Assembly (NCBI GenBank): GCA_002708145.1
Contig: PAOV01000047.1
Location: 1-16,485, forward strand
Reading direction: 5' to 3'
Length of the DNA: 16,485 bases
From: Chloroflexota bacterium
Lineage (GTDB): Bacteria; Chloroflexota; Dehalococcoidia; Lucifugimonadales; Lucifugimonadaceae
Made by a program: the position numbers and the translations under genes. Within the stretch, counting starts at the first letter, position 1; each line of letters starts with the position of its first letter. Below the pieces are notes generated by a model. The model ran no database searches. It was not told where the DNA came from and worked only from the letters and a program-made list of their open reading frames with translations. Positions 6,903 through 14,163 of the stretch are shown here, piece after piece.

Positions 6903-7929
6903 GAATCTCTGATAAAGATAATAGGAAATATTTACAATCATCTTTAGATATATCATTGTGCGTAACTATTCTAAAGTCATTTTTTGAAGGGTTTAGTAAA
7001 ATATTTTTCCCCATCAATTCAAAAATGATATTTTTACTTTTTTTAGTAATTTTTTCACTTAAACTAAATCTTATAATATTTGTTTGAATACCCTCAGGAT
7101 CTATGATTACTCCATTAATATTAGAAAGACCTTCTGCTAGAAATTTGGCATTTTCGTGATCATCGTTTAATCTTTCTATCATACTATCCAATGCAACAAC
7201 ACCTGGTGCTGCAATGATTCCTAGTTGGCGCATACCTGAACCTAACATTTTTCTCCATCTTCTGCATTCATGAATAAAATCTTTACCACCTACAATTATT
7301 GATCCAATTGGACAGCATAATCCTTTAGAAAGGCAAAAAGTTACAGAATCAAAATAACTAGCTATTTTTTTAGGTTCCACACCTAAGTATACTGAAGCAT
7401 TAAATAATCTTGCTCCATCCATATGTAACGATAAGGAAAGATCTCTAGCTTTTGAAGATATTTTTTCTATTTCTGAAATATTTAATACTTTACCACCTGC
7501 AAGATTATGGGTATTTTCAAGCGCAAGCATCTTTGTTCTTGGTTTATGAAAATCATCATTTTTTTTCGCATTAGTTATGTCATTTATTTCTAAAGATCCA
7601 TAATTATTATTTGGTATAGGATAAAGAGATGTACCACCTAGAACCATTGCACCACCAGCTTCATAATTATAAATATGACTTTTATCACCAATGATAATTT
7701 CGTCTCCTCGGCTTGTTTGTGCAAGAATAGATATAAGATTGCCTTGTGTACCTGAAGATACTATTATGGCATCTTCTTTACCAAGTAATTCTGCAGCTTT
7801 TTCTTCAAGATGATTAGCAGTTGGGTCATCTTGATAAACATCATCTCCTAGTTTCGCATTAGAAATGGCATTCAACATTTCTTGGGTAGGCTTAGTCACT
7901 GTATCGCTTCTTAGATCAATTAAACTCAT
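6892..7929 (-). CDS. ltaE: Low-specificity L-threonine aldolase (PLP enzyme)
   Basis: A 345-residue fold-type I PLP enzyme of the threonine aldolase/beta-eliminating lyase family, expected to cleave L-threonine or allo-threonine to glycine and acetaldehyde, and possibly phenylserine-type substrates. The N-terminus has the family signature IDLRSDTVTKPT (4-15) and GDDVYQDDPT (28-37). The cofactor site is seen in SSGTQGN (58-64), the stacking His in DKSHIYNYE (82-90), HMDGARLFN (169-177) with the Asp that pairs with the PLP nitrogen, and the Schiff-base Lys in LSKGL (K202). Full length. A good AGGTGA site lies before the ATG at 7929. It stands alone on the minus strand between divergent lspA and convergent rarA. 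Substrate stereo-preference cannot be read from sequence. Confidence 0.93.
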   Translation of the reverse strand: MSLIDLRSDTVTKPTQEMLNAISNAKLGDDVYQDDPTANHLEEKAAELLGKEDAIIVSSGTQGNLISILAQTSRGDEIIIGDKSHIYNYEAGGAMVLGGTSLYPIPNNNYGSLEINDITNAKKNDDFHKPRTKMLALENTHNLAGGKVLNISEIEKISSKARDLSLSLHMDGARLFNASVYLGVEPKKIASYFDSVTFCLSKGLCCPIGSIIVGGKDFIHECRRWRKMLGSGMRQLGIIAAPGVVALDSMIERLNDDHENAKFLAEGLSNINGVIIDPEGIQTNIIRFSLSEKITKKSKNIIFELMGKNILLNPSKNDFRIVTHNDISKDDCKYFLLSLSEILKN

Positions 7930-7984
7930 AATTTCACCTGATTATTCTTCGTTATATAATTAATAATTAAAATATAATTTTAAT
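7930..7984. promoter_or_regulatory. Divergent promoter region between ltaE and lspA
   Basis: This 55-base spacer must hold start signals for both directions unless they lie inside the genes. On the plus strand TATAAT occurs at 7955-7960 and again at 7973-7978, but neither has a recognisable -35 at the right distance. The second lies only 6 bases from the lspA ATG, so it would give a leaderless message. Assignment is tentative. Confidence 0.3.
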
Positions 7985-8476
7985 ATGAAAATAAAAGAAG
8001 AAACAATTTTTATAAGAAACTTCCTAAATTTATACTTTCTAATGTTATCACTATCTATAATTTCATTAGATCAGATCTCAAAATATATAGTTATAAAAAA
8101 TTTAAGTTTGGGCGAGTCAATACCTAGAGAAGGTTTATTTAGATTTACTCATGCTCAAAATACTGGTACAGCTTTCTCATTATTTCAAAATCAAACTGAT
8201 ATATTAACAATCGTATCAATAATAGCAATAATATTGATAATATTTATATTCATAACTATTGATAAACCTTCGGTATATTTATTTTTATCATACGGACTAC
8301 TTTTTGGTGGTGCTGTAGGAAATTTAAGTGACCGACTCAGATTAGGATATGTTACTGACTTTTTAGATGTTGGTTTTTGGCCAATATTTAACGTAGCTGA
8401 TTCTGCAATAACAATAGGAATAACACTTATGTTATTTAATTATCTAATTTATAACAATAAAAATGAAAAAGATTAA
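7985..8476 (+). CDS. lspA: Lipoprotein signal peptidase (signal peptidase II)
   Basis: A 163-residue inner-membrane aspartyl protease that removes the signal peptide from diacylglyceryl-modified prolipoproteins. Conserved segments are in order: SLDQISKYIV (27-36) at the end of the first membrane helix, AQNTGTAFSLF (57-67, the NxGxAF motif), a second helix around 75-92, GGAVGNLSDR (108-117), and VTDFLD...FNVADSAIT, with the catalytic Asp pair at D125 and D139. A final hydrophobic helix covers about 138-155. The length is standard. The start at 7985 leaves a short cytoplasmic tail before helix 1; no Shine-Dalgarno site is visible. The end overlaps the rluD start by 14 bases, a gene pair common in bacteria. 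Its presence implies that lipoproteins are made. Secure call. Confidence 0.95.
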   Translation: MKIKEETIFIRNFLNLYFLMLSLSIISLDQISKYIVIKNLSLGESIPREGLFRFTHAQNTGTAFSLFQNQTDILTIVSIIAIILIIFIFITIDKPSVYLFLSYGLLFGGAVGNLSDRLRLGYVTDFLDVGFWPIFNVADSAITIGITLMLFNYLIYNNKNEKD

Positions 8477-9368
8477 AATTTACTCATATTTAGATGGCAG
8501 ATTAGATACTACGATATCTGAGCAACTCAGCAATAGGTTTTCTAGAAATCATATTCAAAACTTGATAAAAAAAGGCAAAGTAACCGTTGGCGGTAAATAT
8601 ATAACAAAACCATCTAAAATCATAAAAAGTAATATTGAAATTCAAATTACCAATCATAATTTTGATGAAAATAATAACAATTTTATTGACACAAATGACT
8701 TCAAAATTAGTGTGTTGTATGAAGATTCTTATCTTGCAGTCATAGATAAACCGGCTTTAATATCAATGCATGCTGGAAATGGTAATAGAAGTTATACTAT
8801 TTCAGATGCAATTCTAGAAAAATGGCCATCAGTAAGTAAAGTTGGCCAAGAAAATCGTAGAGGGATAGTTCATAGACTAGATAAAGAAACAAGCGGAGTA
8901 ATAATAGTGGCGCTTAGAGAAACTGCATATATAAAATTAGTAGCTATGATGAAAAATAGATTAGTAAAAAAATCATATTATGCGTTAGTAAATGGACATC
9001 CAAAAAACAAAAAAGGTATAGTTGATGCACCAATTGGTAGAAATCCTAGAAATAGAACTAAACAAGATGTAATAGAGGGCGGAAAGCATGCTATTACAAA
9101 TTATGAAACAATAAAAGAATATGATGATTTTTCTCTTCTTAATATAAATTTAGAAACTGGCAGAACCCACCAAATTAGAGTACATATGAAAGCAATAGGT
9201 CATCCAGTTGTAGGAGATACAAAATATAACAATTCATATCATAATATTAAAAGACAATTTCTCCATGCATATAATATAAAATTTCAACATCCTATAAATG
9301 ATAAAATTATAAATATAAATTCAGAAATCCCATCCGATTTAAGTGGTTTTTTAGAAAATATTTCCTAA
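8463..9368 (+). CDS. rluD: RluD-family 23S rRNA pseudouridine synthase
   Basis: A 301-residue pseudouridine synthase of the RluA/RluD family that converts specific uridines in 23S rRNA. An N-terminal S4 RNA-binding domain spans about 16-62 (LSNRFSRNHIQNLIKKGKV followed by the VGGKYI hairpin). The catalytic domain has LAVIDKPALISMH (91-103), the catalytic motif RRGIVHRLDKETSG (132-145, nucleophile D140), and GRTHQIRVHMKAIGHPVVGD near 230-250. Length fits RluD. Which uridines are modified cannot be told; RluC or RluB-type targets are possible, so the symbol marks the family. Start chosen at ATG 8463, inside the end of lspA, without a clear Shine-Dalgarno site, suggesting translational coupling. 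gltX follows by 13 bases. Confidence 0.9.
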   Translation: MKKIKIYSYLDGRLDTTISEQLSNRFSRNHIQNLIKKGKVTVGGKYITKPSKIIKSNIEIQITNHNFDENNNNFIDTNDFKISVLYEDSYLAVIDKPALISMHAGNGNRSYTISDAILEKWPSVSKVGQENRRGIVHRLDKETSGVIIVALRETAYIKLVAMMKNRLVKKSYYALVNGHPKNKKGIVDAPIGRNPRNRTKQDVIEGGKHAITNYETIKEYDDFSLLNINLETGRTHQIRVHMKAIGHPVVGDTKYNNSYHNIKRQFLHAYNIKFQHPINDKIININSEIPSDLSGFLENIS

Positions 9369-9381
9369 ACATGAGATTATT

Positions 9382-10857
9382 ATGAAAAATGTAAGAGTAA
9401 GATTTGCACCAAGCCCAACAGGTATTCCACATATTGGAAACATAAGGACAGCCTTATTTGCGTGGATTTTAGCAAAGAAACATAATGGAAAATTTATACT
9501 TAGAATTGAAGACACAGATCAAAATAGATATGATCCTCAATCTGAATTAGCAATAATCGAATCAATGAATTGGTTAGGATTAGCTTGGGATGAAGGTCCA
9601 GAAATCGGTGGAAACTATGGTCCATACAGACAATCAGAACGAAAAAACATTTATATAGATATAGCTGAAAAACTAATTGAATCTGGTAAAGCATATTATG
9701 ATGACACCACTCCAGAGCAGTTAGAGTCACTAAGAAAACATCAAAAAGAACAAAAATTACCACCTAGATATGATGGCAGAGGCCGTAAAAGAACAGAGGA
9801 ACAGATAAAAAAATCTAGAGAAAAAGGTGTACCAATAACAGTAAGACTGAAAGTACCTGACTTTGGGAAAATATCTTTTATCGATAAGGTAAGAGGAAAA
9901 ATTGAAATCGATGCTAAAGAAATTGATGATTTTGTAATCTTAAAATCTGACAACATGCCGACATATCATTTAGCGCATGTCGTTGATGACCATCTAATGA
10001 AAATTAGCCACGTAATTAGAGCAGAAGAATGGATATCAAGTACTCCTAGACATATACTAATTCATCAAGCATTAAACTACAGCCTACCTGAATATGTTCA
10101 TGTGCCTTTGATATTAGGAAGCGATAAATCAAAATTAAGTAAAAGACATGGATCTACTTCAGTCCTTGAGTACAAAAAGCAAGGATTTATAAATGATGCT
10201 TTATTTAACTTTTTATCATTACTAGGTTGGTCCCCAGGGGATGATAGAGAATTATTGAGTAAAGAAGAAATTATATCTGAATTTGAACTTAATAAAATAA
10301 ACTCATCTTCAGCAATTTTTGATCTAAATAAACTTGAGTGGATGAATGGAGTTTATATTAGAGGTTATAGCAACAAAGAATTAATCGAAAAGATTAAACC
10401 AATATTGGAAAGTGAAAATGAGTCAATCGGACTACCTAAGAGCATAAAGCGCCCTCTTGATGAAAGCTATTTAATAAAAATAATACCACTTATAAAAGAG
10501 AGAATTAAGACATTAAATGAAATTAGTGAACTAATTGATTTTTTTTATGATAATAATATAAAAAATACAGTAGAAAATATAATAATAAAAAAACTTGATT
10601 CCTCAGAAACTATAAGAATATTAAATAAATCCATAAATATACTGAATGATATTAAGTCATTTAAAAGTGAATTATTAGAATCAAGTTTTAGAAATCTTGT
10701 TGAAATTGAAAAAATTAAACCAGGACAATTATTCACTTCTCTCAGATTTGCATTATCTGGAAAAAAAATAGCCCCACCTTTATTTGAAACTATGGAGGTT
10801 TTAGGTAGAGCCAAATGTATCAAAAGAGTTTCTAATGCTATTATGTTAGTTAAATAA
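9382..10857 (+). CDS. gltX: Glutamyl-tRNA synthetase
   Basis: A 491-residue class I aminoacyl-tRNA synthetase that charges tRNA with glutamate (on both tRNA-Glu and tRNA-Gln if the amidotransferase route is used, which cannot be decided here). The HIGH-type signature is FAPSPTGIPHIGNIRTAL (8-25); RIEDTD is at 41-46; the KMSKS-type loop is SDKSKLSKRHGS (248-258). LAHVVDDHLMKISHVIRAEEW (197-217) is the usual ATP/amino acid pocket region, and LSLLGWSPGDDRE marks the start of the anticodon-binding half. The Cys residues of the zinc site found in some GluRS (CYC near residue 100) are absent; the segment reads KAYYDDTTPE. This is common in other bacterial GluRS. Last gene of the lspA-rluD-gltX group. 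Secure call. Confidence 0.95.
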   Translation: MKNVRVRFAPSPTGIPHIGNIRTALFAWILAKKHNGKFILRIEDTDQNRYDPQSELAIIESMNWLGLAWDEGPEIGGNYGPYRQSERKNIYIDIAEKLIESGKAYYDDTTPEQLESLRKHQKEQKLPPRYDGRGRKRTEEQIKKSREKGVPITVRLKVPDFGKISFIDKVRGKIEIDAKEIDDFVILKSDNMPTYHLAHVVDDHLMKISHVIRAEEWISSTPRHILIHQALNYSLPEYVHVPLILGSDKSKLSKRHGSTSVLEYKKQGFINDALFNFLSLLGWSPGDDRELLSKEEIISEFELNKINSSSAIFDLNKLEWMNGVYIRGYSNKELIEKIKPILESENESIGLPKSIKRPLDESYLIKIIPLIKERIKTLNEISELIDFFYDNNIKNTVENIIIKKLDSSETIRILNKSINILNDIKSFKSELLESSFRNLVEIEKIKPGQLFTSLRFALSGKKIAPPLFETMEVLGRAKCIKRVSNAIMLVK

Positions 10858-10866
10858 GTAAAACTA

Positions 10867-10896
10867 TTGACCTTAGTAGCCACAAATCTTTATACT
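10867..10896 (+). promoter_or_regulatory. Sigma-70-type promoter for rpsU
   Basis: TTGACC at 10867-10872 and TATACT at 10891-10896 are separated by 18 bases, a good match to a sigma-70 promoter in the 76-base spacer before rpsU. A second, perfect TATAAT at 10905-10910 lacks a matching -35. Transcription would begin roughly at 10902-10918. No terminator is visible between gltX and this promoter, so read-through is also possible. Confidence 0.5.
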
Positions 10897-10923
10897 TAAT
10901 CCTTTATAATTAATATTAAAACA

Positions 10924-10941
10924 ATGGATATGTATGGTTGA
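10924..10941 (+). other. Five-codon mini-ORF overlapping the rpsU start
   Basis: ATG GAT ATG TAT GGT TGA reads in a frame different from rpsU and ends 6 bases inside it. It has no Shine-Dalgarno site. It could be a chance reading frame, or a short upstream ORF influencing rpsU initiation. Reported because it overlaps the start of a ribosomal protein gene. Confidence 0.2.
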
Positions 10942-11128
10942 AGTAAAAATAAATGATGGTGAAAACTTCGAAGGTTTCCTTAGAAGATTCACTAAAAAAG
11001 TTCAGCAAGAATCAATAGTTTCTGAAGCTAGGAGGCGACAACATTTCGAGTCTGCCAGTGTAATTAGAAAAAAGAATGCTGCAACAAAAAAAAGAAAAAG
11101 TATGAAAACTACTCAAAAAAATATGTAA
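10934..11128 (+). CDS. rpsU: 30S ribosomal protein bS21
   Basis: A 64-residue basic protein matching bacterial ribosomal protein S21, a small-subunit component near the anti-Shine-Dalgarno end of 16S rRNA that helps translation initiation. The signature is clear: ENFEGFLRRFTKKVQQESIV (10-29), EARRRQHFESASVIRKK (31-47), then a Lys/Arg-rich tail. It is transcribed alone: a promoter-like pair lies upstream and an intrinsic terminator downstream. The start at ATG 10934 matches the usual family N-terminus; only a weak GGA lies 5 bases upstream. Many genes in this window lack strong Shine-Dalgarno sites, so the presence of bS21 is of interest. Secure call. Confidence 0.95.
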   Translation: MVEVKINDGENFEGFLRRFTKKVQQESIVSEARRRQHFESASVIRKKNAATKKRKSMKTTQKNM

Positions 11129-11151
11129 CTTTTAGTATTTTTTTTCATATT

Positions 11152-11180
11152 AGCACCTTTATCTGGTGCTTTTGTTGTTT
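11152..11180 (+). terminator. Intrinsic terminator after rpsU
   Basis: AGCACC (11152-11157), a 7-base loop, and GGTGCT (11165-11170) form a perfect 6-pair GC-containing stem followed by a T-rich tail (TTTGTTGTTT, 11171-11180). It starts 24 bases after the rpsU stop and separates rpsU from the purine genes. Confidence 0.75.
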
Positions 11181-11234
11181 AAGAACCTTTTTTTAGGTGA
11201 AATTATTAATGGGAGATAGCAAAATTATTCCTAT

Positions 11235-11240
11235 AAGGAG
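11235..11240 (+). promoter_or_regulatory. Strong ribosome binding site supporting the TTG start of purQ
   Basis: AAGGAG lies 6 bases before the TTG codon at 11247. Together with the homology-conserved N-terminus NIGIIVFPG this fixes the start. The 118-base spacer 11129-11246 otherwise holds the rpsU terminator and a minor hairpin ACCT/AGGT (11185-11198); I recognise no riboswitch or PurR-type operator in it. Confidence 0.7.
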
Positions 11241-11246
11241 TAAATT

Positions 11247-11954
11247 TTGAATATTGGAATAATAGTTTTCCCTGGAACATGGAGTGATAAAGATTGTTTT
11301 TACTCACTATCAAATATAAATAAACAGTTCTGTGAGTTTATTTGGCATAAAAATGAACAAATTATCCTAGAAAATTTTGATGCAATCATAATACCTGGAG
11401 GGTTTTCATATGGGGACTTCTTAAGATCTGGCTCTATCGCAAGTTTATCTCCAATTATGGATAAAGTTAAGATCTATGCAAAAAATGGCAACCCTGTTAT
11501 AGGAATTTGTAATGGTTTTCAAATTCTATGTGAATCAAATTTATTACCTGGGACATTGATTAGAAACAAACACTTGCAATTTAGATGCGAATGGTCAAAT
11601 ATAAAAGTTGAGAATAATAATACAATTTTTACCTCATCAATTAATGATGAACGTATTCTATCAATTCCTATATCCCATGGAGAAGGTAATTTTTATGCAG
11701 ATGAAAATGTAATTGATGATTTAGAAAAAAATAATCAAATCGTTTTTCGATACACCGATAAAAAAGGTATTGTAAATCAGCAATCTAATCCTAATGGTTC
11801 TATCAACAATATAGCAGGAATAATTAATAAAGATGGAAATATATTGGGTATGATGCCTCATCCAGAAAAAGCATGTGATGAATTGATAGGTGGATCAGAT
11901 GGAAATATGATATTTCAATCATTAATTAATGTTTTTAATAAGGTTAAACAATGA
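11247..11954 (+). CDS. purQ: Phosphoribosylformylglycinamidine synthase, glutaminase subunit PurQ
   Basis: A 235-residue class I glutamine amidotransferase that supplies ammonia to PurL in the fourth step of purine synthesis. The PurQ signature PGGFSYGDFLRSG is at 50-62. The nucleophile Cys is C88 in IGICNGFQIL, and the rest of the triad is in MPHPEKA (H205, E207). SHGEGNFY (143-150) and GSINNIAGI (184-192) are also typical. The length fits stand-alone PurQ. It starts with TTG after an AAGGAG site. The final bases overlap purL by 4 (ATGA), indicating translational coupling. PurS, the small bridging subunit needed with separate PurQ and short PurL, is not encoded next to it. Secure call. Confidence 0.95.
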   Translation: MNIGIIVFPGTWSDKDCFYSLSNINKQFCEFIWHKNEQIILENFDAIIIPGGFSYGDFLRSGSIASLSPIMDKVKIYAKNGNPVIGICNGFQILCESNLLPGTLIRNKHLQFRCEWSNIKVENNNTIFTSSINDERILSIPISHGEGNFYADENVIDDLEKNNQIVFRYTDKKGIVNQQSNPNGSINNIAGIINKDGNILGMMPHPEKACDELIGGSDGNMIFQSLINVFNKVKQ

Positions 11955-14158
11955 AAGTGACTAAAGAAATTTTAGATGAAATTGCTATTTCCAAATATGA
12001 ATATGATGAAATAGTAAAAAAATTGCACAGAGAACCTAATCATCTTGAACTTGGTTTATTTGGTGCTTTATGGTCAGAGCATTGCGGATATAAACATACA
12101 AAAAAATTATTAAAGAAATTATCCGAAGGTTCAGATAATTTACCCGTAAAACTAGGAGAAGAAAATGCAGGAGTTATCGATATAGGTGAAGATATTTCAA
12201 TCGTTATGAAAATTGAATCGCATAACCATCCTTCAGCTATTGAACCATTTCAAGGTGCAGCTACAGGTGTAGGGGGAATAATACGGGATATATTTGCTAT
12301 GGGAGCACGACCAATTGCTCTACTGAATTCTTTGAGATTTGGCATTCCAGAAAATGAAAAAAATAAATATATTATAAACGGTGTAGTATCTGGAATATCA
12401 TATTATGGGAATTGTATTGGAATACCCAATATTGGAGGTGAAGTGTATTTTTCTGACACATATCAAGATAACCCATTAGTGAATGCTATGTGCGTAGGTG
12501 TTATCAAAAATAAAAAGATAATGAGTGCAAAAGCTGATCAATCAGGAGATTTACTAGTTTTGGTAGGATCAGATACGGGAAGAGACGGAATTCATGGTGC
12601 ATCAGGACTTGCATCAAAGACATTTCATGAGCAAGATGAACTAAGGTCAACTGTTCAAGTTGGCAATCCTTTTTTAGAAAAAATACTAATTGAATCATGC
12701 TTAGAAGCAATCAAATTTGATGAGGTTGTAGGACTTCAAGATTGCGGAGCAGCTGGTATAACATCCGCTGCAATAGAAATGGCAGACAGATCTAATCTAG
12801 GATTACAAATAGATGTTTCAAAGATTCCTCAAAGAGAAACTGAAATGAATGCGTATGAATTAATGCTATCCGAATCACAAGAAAGAATGCTTTTGGCTAT
12901 AAAGGGTGATGGATTTAATAAGATTAAGGATATTTTTCAAAAATGGGATATTAAATGTGAGGTTATTGGAAAGTTTATTAATGAAAATAAAATAAATATT
13001 TATCAAAATAGTAAAAAGCTTTCATCTACTCCTATTTCTGCTTTAACTAATCCTCCTTTATATGACCTAAGTAGAAAAAAACCAGCTTGGCTAGATATCC
13101 TTCAAAAAACAGACTTAAATAAATTAGAAATCCCTACTGAAACACCAAAAAATATTTTACTAGAAATAATTTCTTCACCAAATATAGCTTCTAAAAAACC
13201 AATATTTAGGCAATATGACCATCATGTACAAACAAATACCGTAATTGAACCAGGCGGAGATGGGGCACTACTAAGAATTAAAGGTTCAAAAAAAGGAATT
13301 TCACTCTCAACTGATAGCAATGGAAAGAAAAACTTTCTTGATCCAAATCTGGGTACACAAATTGCAGTGGCAGAAGCATGTAGAAACATATCCTGTACTG
13401 GTGCTAAACCAGTAGCATTAACAGATGGATTAAATTTTGGAGACCCTGAAAAAGAAGATGTTCAATATCAGCTAACTGAATCAATCGACGGCCTAATTAA
13501 TGCTTCCAAAAAATTTAATACACCTGTTATTTCTGGAAACGCCAGCCTTTATAATGAATCAAACGGAAAATCTATTTACCCTACTACTATCATTGGAGCT
13601 ATAGGAATCATTGATAATACTGATAATTATGCTGATATAAAATTCAAGGAGGAAGGTGACCTAATAGTAGTTTTGGGGGATTCAACTGCCTGGGGTAAAA
13701 TTAGTGACCTATCTGGAAGTGAATATTTAGAAAAAATTCATAAAAGAGTTCAAGGTCAACCAGAAATAGATTTAGATTTAGAAATTAAAACTCAAAAGCT
13801 TTGTAGGCTAGGGATAAAAAATAAAATAATAAAGTCCGCCCATGATGTCTCAGATGGAGGAATAGCAATTAATATAATAGAAAGTTGTATTTCAGGTGGA
13901 GTTGGAGCTATTATAAATGAAGATATTGTAAATAGATGGGATGCAGCATTATTTGGAGAAACACAATCAAAAATAGTTATCAGCATAAGTACTGATAATT
14001 TTAATGAATTAGTCATATTAGCTAATCAAAATAGCGTACCATACAAAAGCATAGGTTATGTTGGAGGTGAATCAATCAAATTTTCCAATTTATTATCTAT
14101 TTCTTTGGAAGAAGTTGAAAATGAGTGGGGCTCTTCTCTTGAAAAATTATTAAAGTAA
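11951..14158 (+). CDS. purL: Phosphoribosylformylglycinamidine synthase, synthetase subunit PurL (short form)
   Basis: A 735-residue FGAM synthetase subunit of the short bacterial type, which converts FGAR, ATP and PurQ-derived ammonia to FGAM. The N-terminal signature GLFGALWSEHCGYKHTKK (35-52, with catalytic His 44) is intact. ESHNHPSAIEPFQGAATG (89-106) and the following GGIIRDIFAMGARP carry substrate and ATP contacts. MLSESQERML near 305 marks the end of the first AIRS-like half; the second half shows IEPGGDGALLRI, SGNASLYNE and AHDVSDGGIA, repeating the fold. The length is as expected for the PurS-dependent form; the long single-chain PurL is about 1300 residues. AAGG before the ATG gives a weak ribosome site. 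It is followed 5 bases later by the HAD gene. Secure call. Confidence 0.96.
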   Translation: MKVTKEILDEIAISKYEYDEIVKKLHREPNHLELGLFGALWSEHCGYKHTKKLLKKLSEGSDNLPVKLGEENAGVIDIGEDISIVMKIESHNHPSAIEPFQGAATGVGGIIRDIFAMGARPIALLNSLRFGIPENEKNKYIINGVVSGISYYGNCIGIPNIGGEVYFSDTYQDNPLVNAMCVGVIKNKKIMSAKADQSGDLLVLVGSDTGRDGIHGASGLASKTFHEQDELRSTVQVGNPFLEKILIESCLEAIKFDEVVGLQDCGAAGITSAAIEMADRSNLGLQIDVSKIPQRETEMNAYELMLSESQERMLLAIKGDGFNKIKDIFQKWDIKCEVIGKFINENKINIYQNSKKLSSTPISALTNPPLYDLSRKKPAWLDILQKTDLNKLEIPTETPKNILLEIISSPNIASKKPIFRQYDHHVQTNTVIEPGGDGALLRIKGSKKGISLSTDSNGKKNFLDPNLGTQIAVAEACRNISCTGAKPVALTDGLNFGDPEKEDVQYQLTESIDGLINASKKFNTPVISGNASLYNESNGKSIYPTTIIGAIGIIDNTDNYADIKFKEEGDLIVVLGDSTAWGKISDLSGSEYLEKIHKRVQGQPEIDLDLEIKTQKLCRLGIKNKIIKSAHDVSDGGIAINIIESCISGGVGAIINEDIVNRWDAALFGETQSKIVISISTDNFNELVILANQNSVPYKSIGYVGGESIKFSNLLSISLEEVENEWGSSLEKLLK

Positions 14159-14163
14159 AAGTT

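Noticed and set aside
9670..9700. GluRS lacking the Cys residues of a zinc site, as a sign of a damaged gene
   Set aside because: Many bacterial GluRS lack this site; the catalytic motifs and length are intact.
9500..9956. Two minus-strand frames inside gltX
   Set aside because: Both oppose a secure GluRS coding region and have no independent signals.
10545..10883. A 112-codon minus-strand frame over the 3' end of gltX
   Set aside because: Mostly antisense to gltX, hydrophobic only because of complementing Lys/Asn/Glu codons; no ribosome site or promoter.
11185..11198. Hairpin ACCT-T6-AGGT after the rpsU terminator
   Set aside because: Only four base pairs with the T run in the loop and no T tail; too weak to call.
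11129..11246. Possible purine riboswitch or hidden purS in the rpsU-purQ spacer
   Set aside because: No conserved riboswitch core is recognisable, the spacer is too short for purS, and the only good structure is the rpsU terminator.
12504..12710. Minus-strand frame inside purL
   Set aside because: Shadow of conserved PurL coding sequence.
13792..14016. Second minus-strand frame inside purL
   Set aside because: Shadow of the second PurL half, including its AHDVSDGG region.
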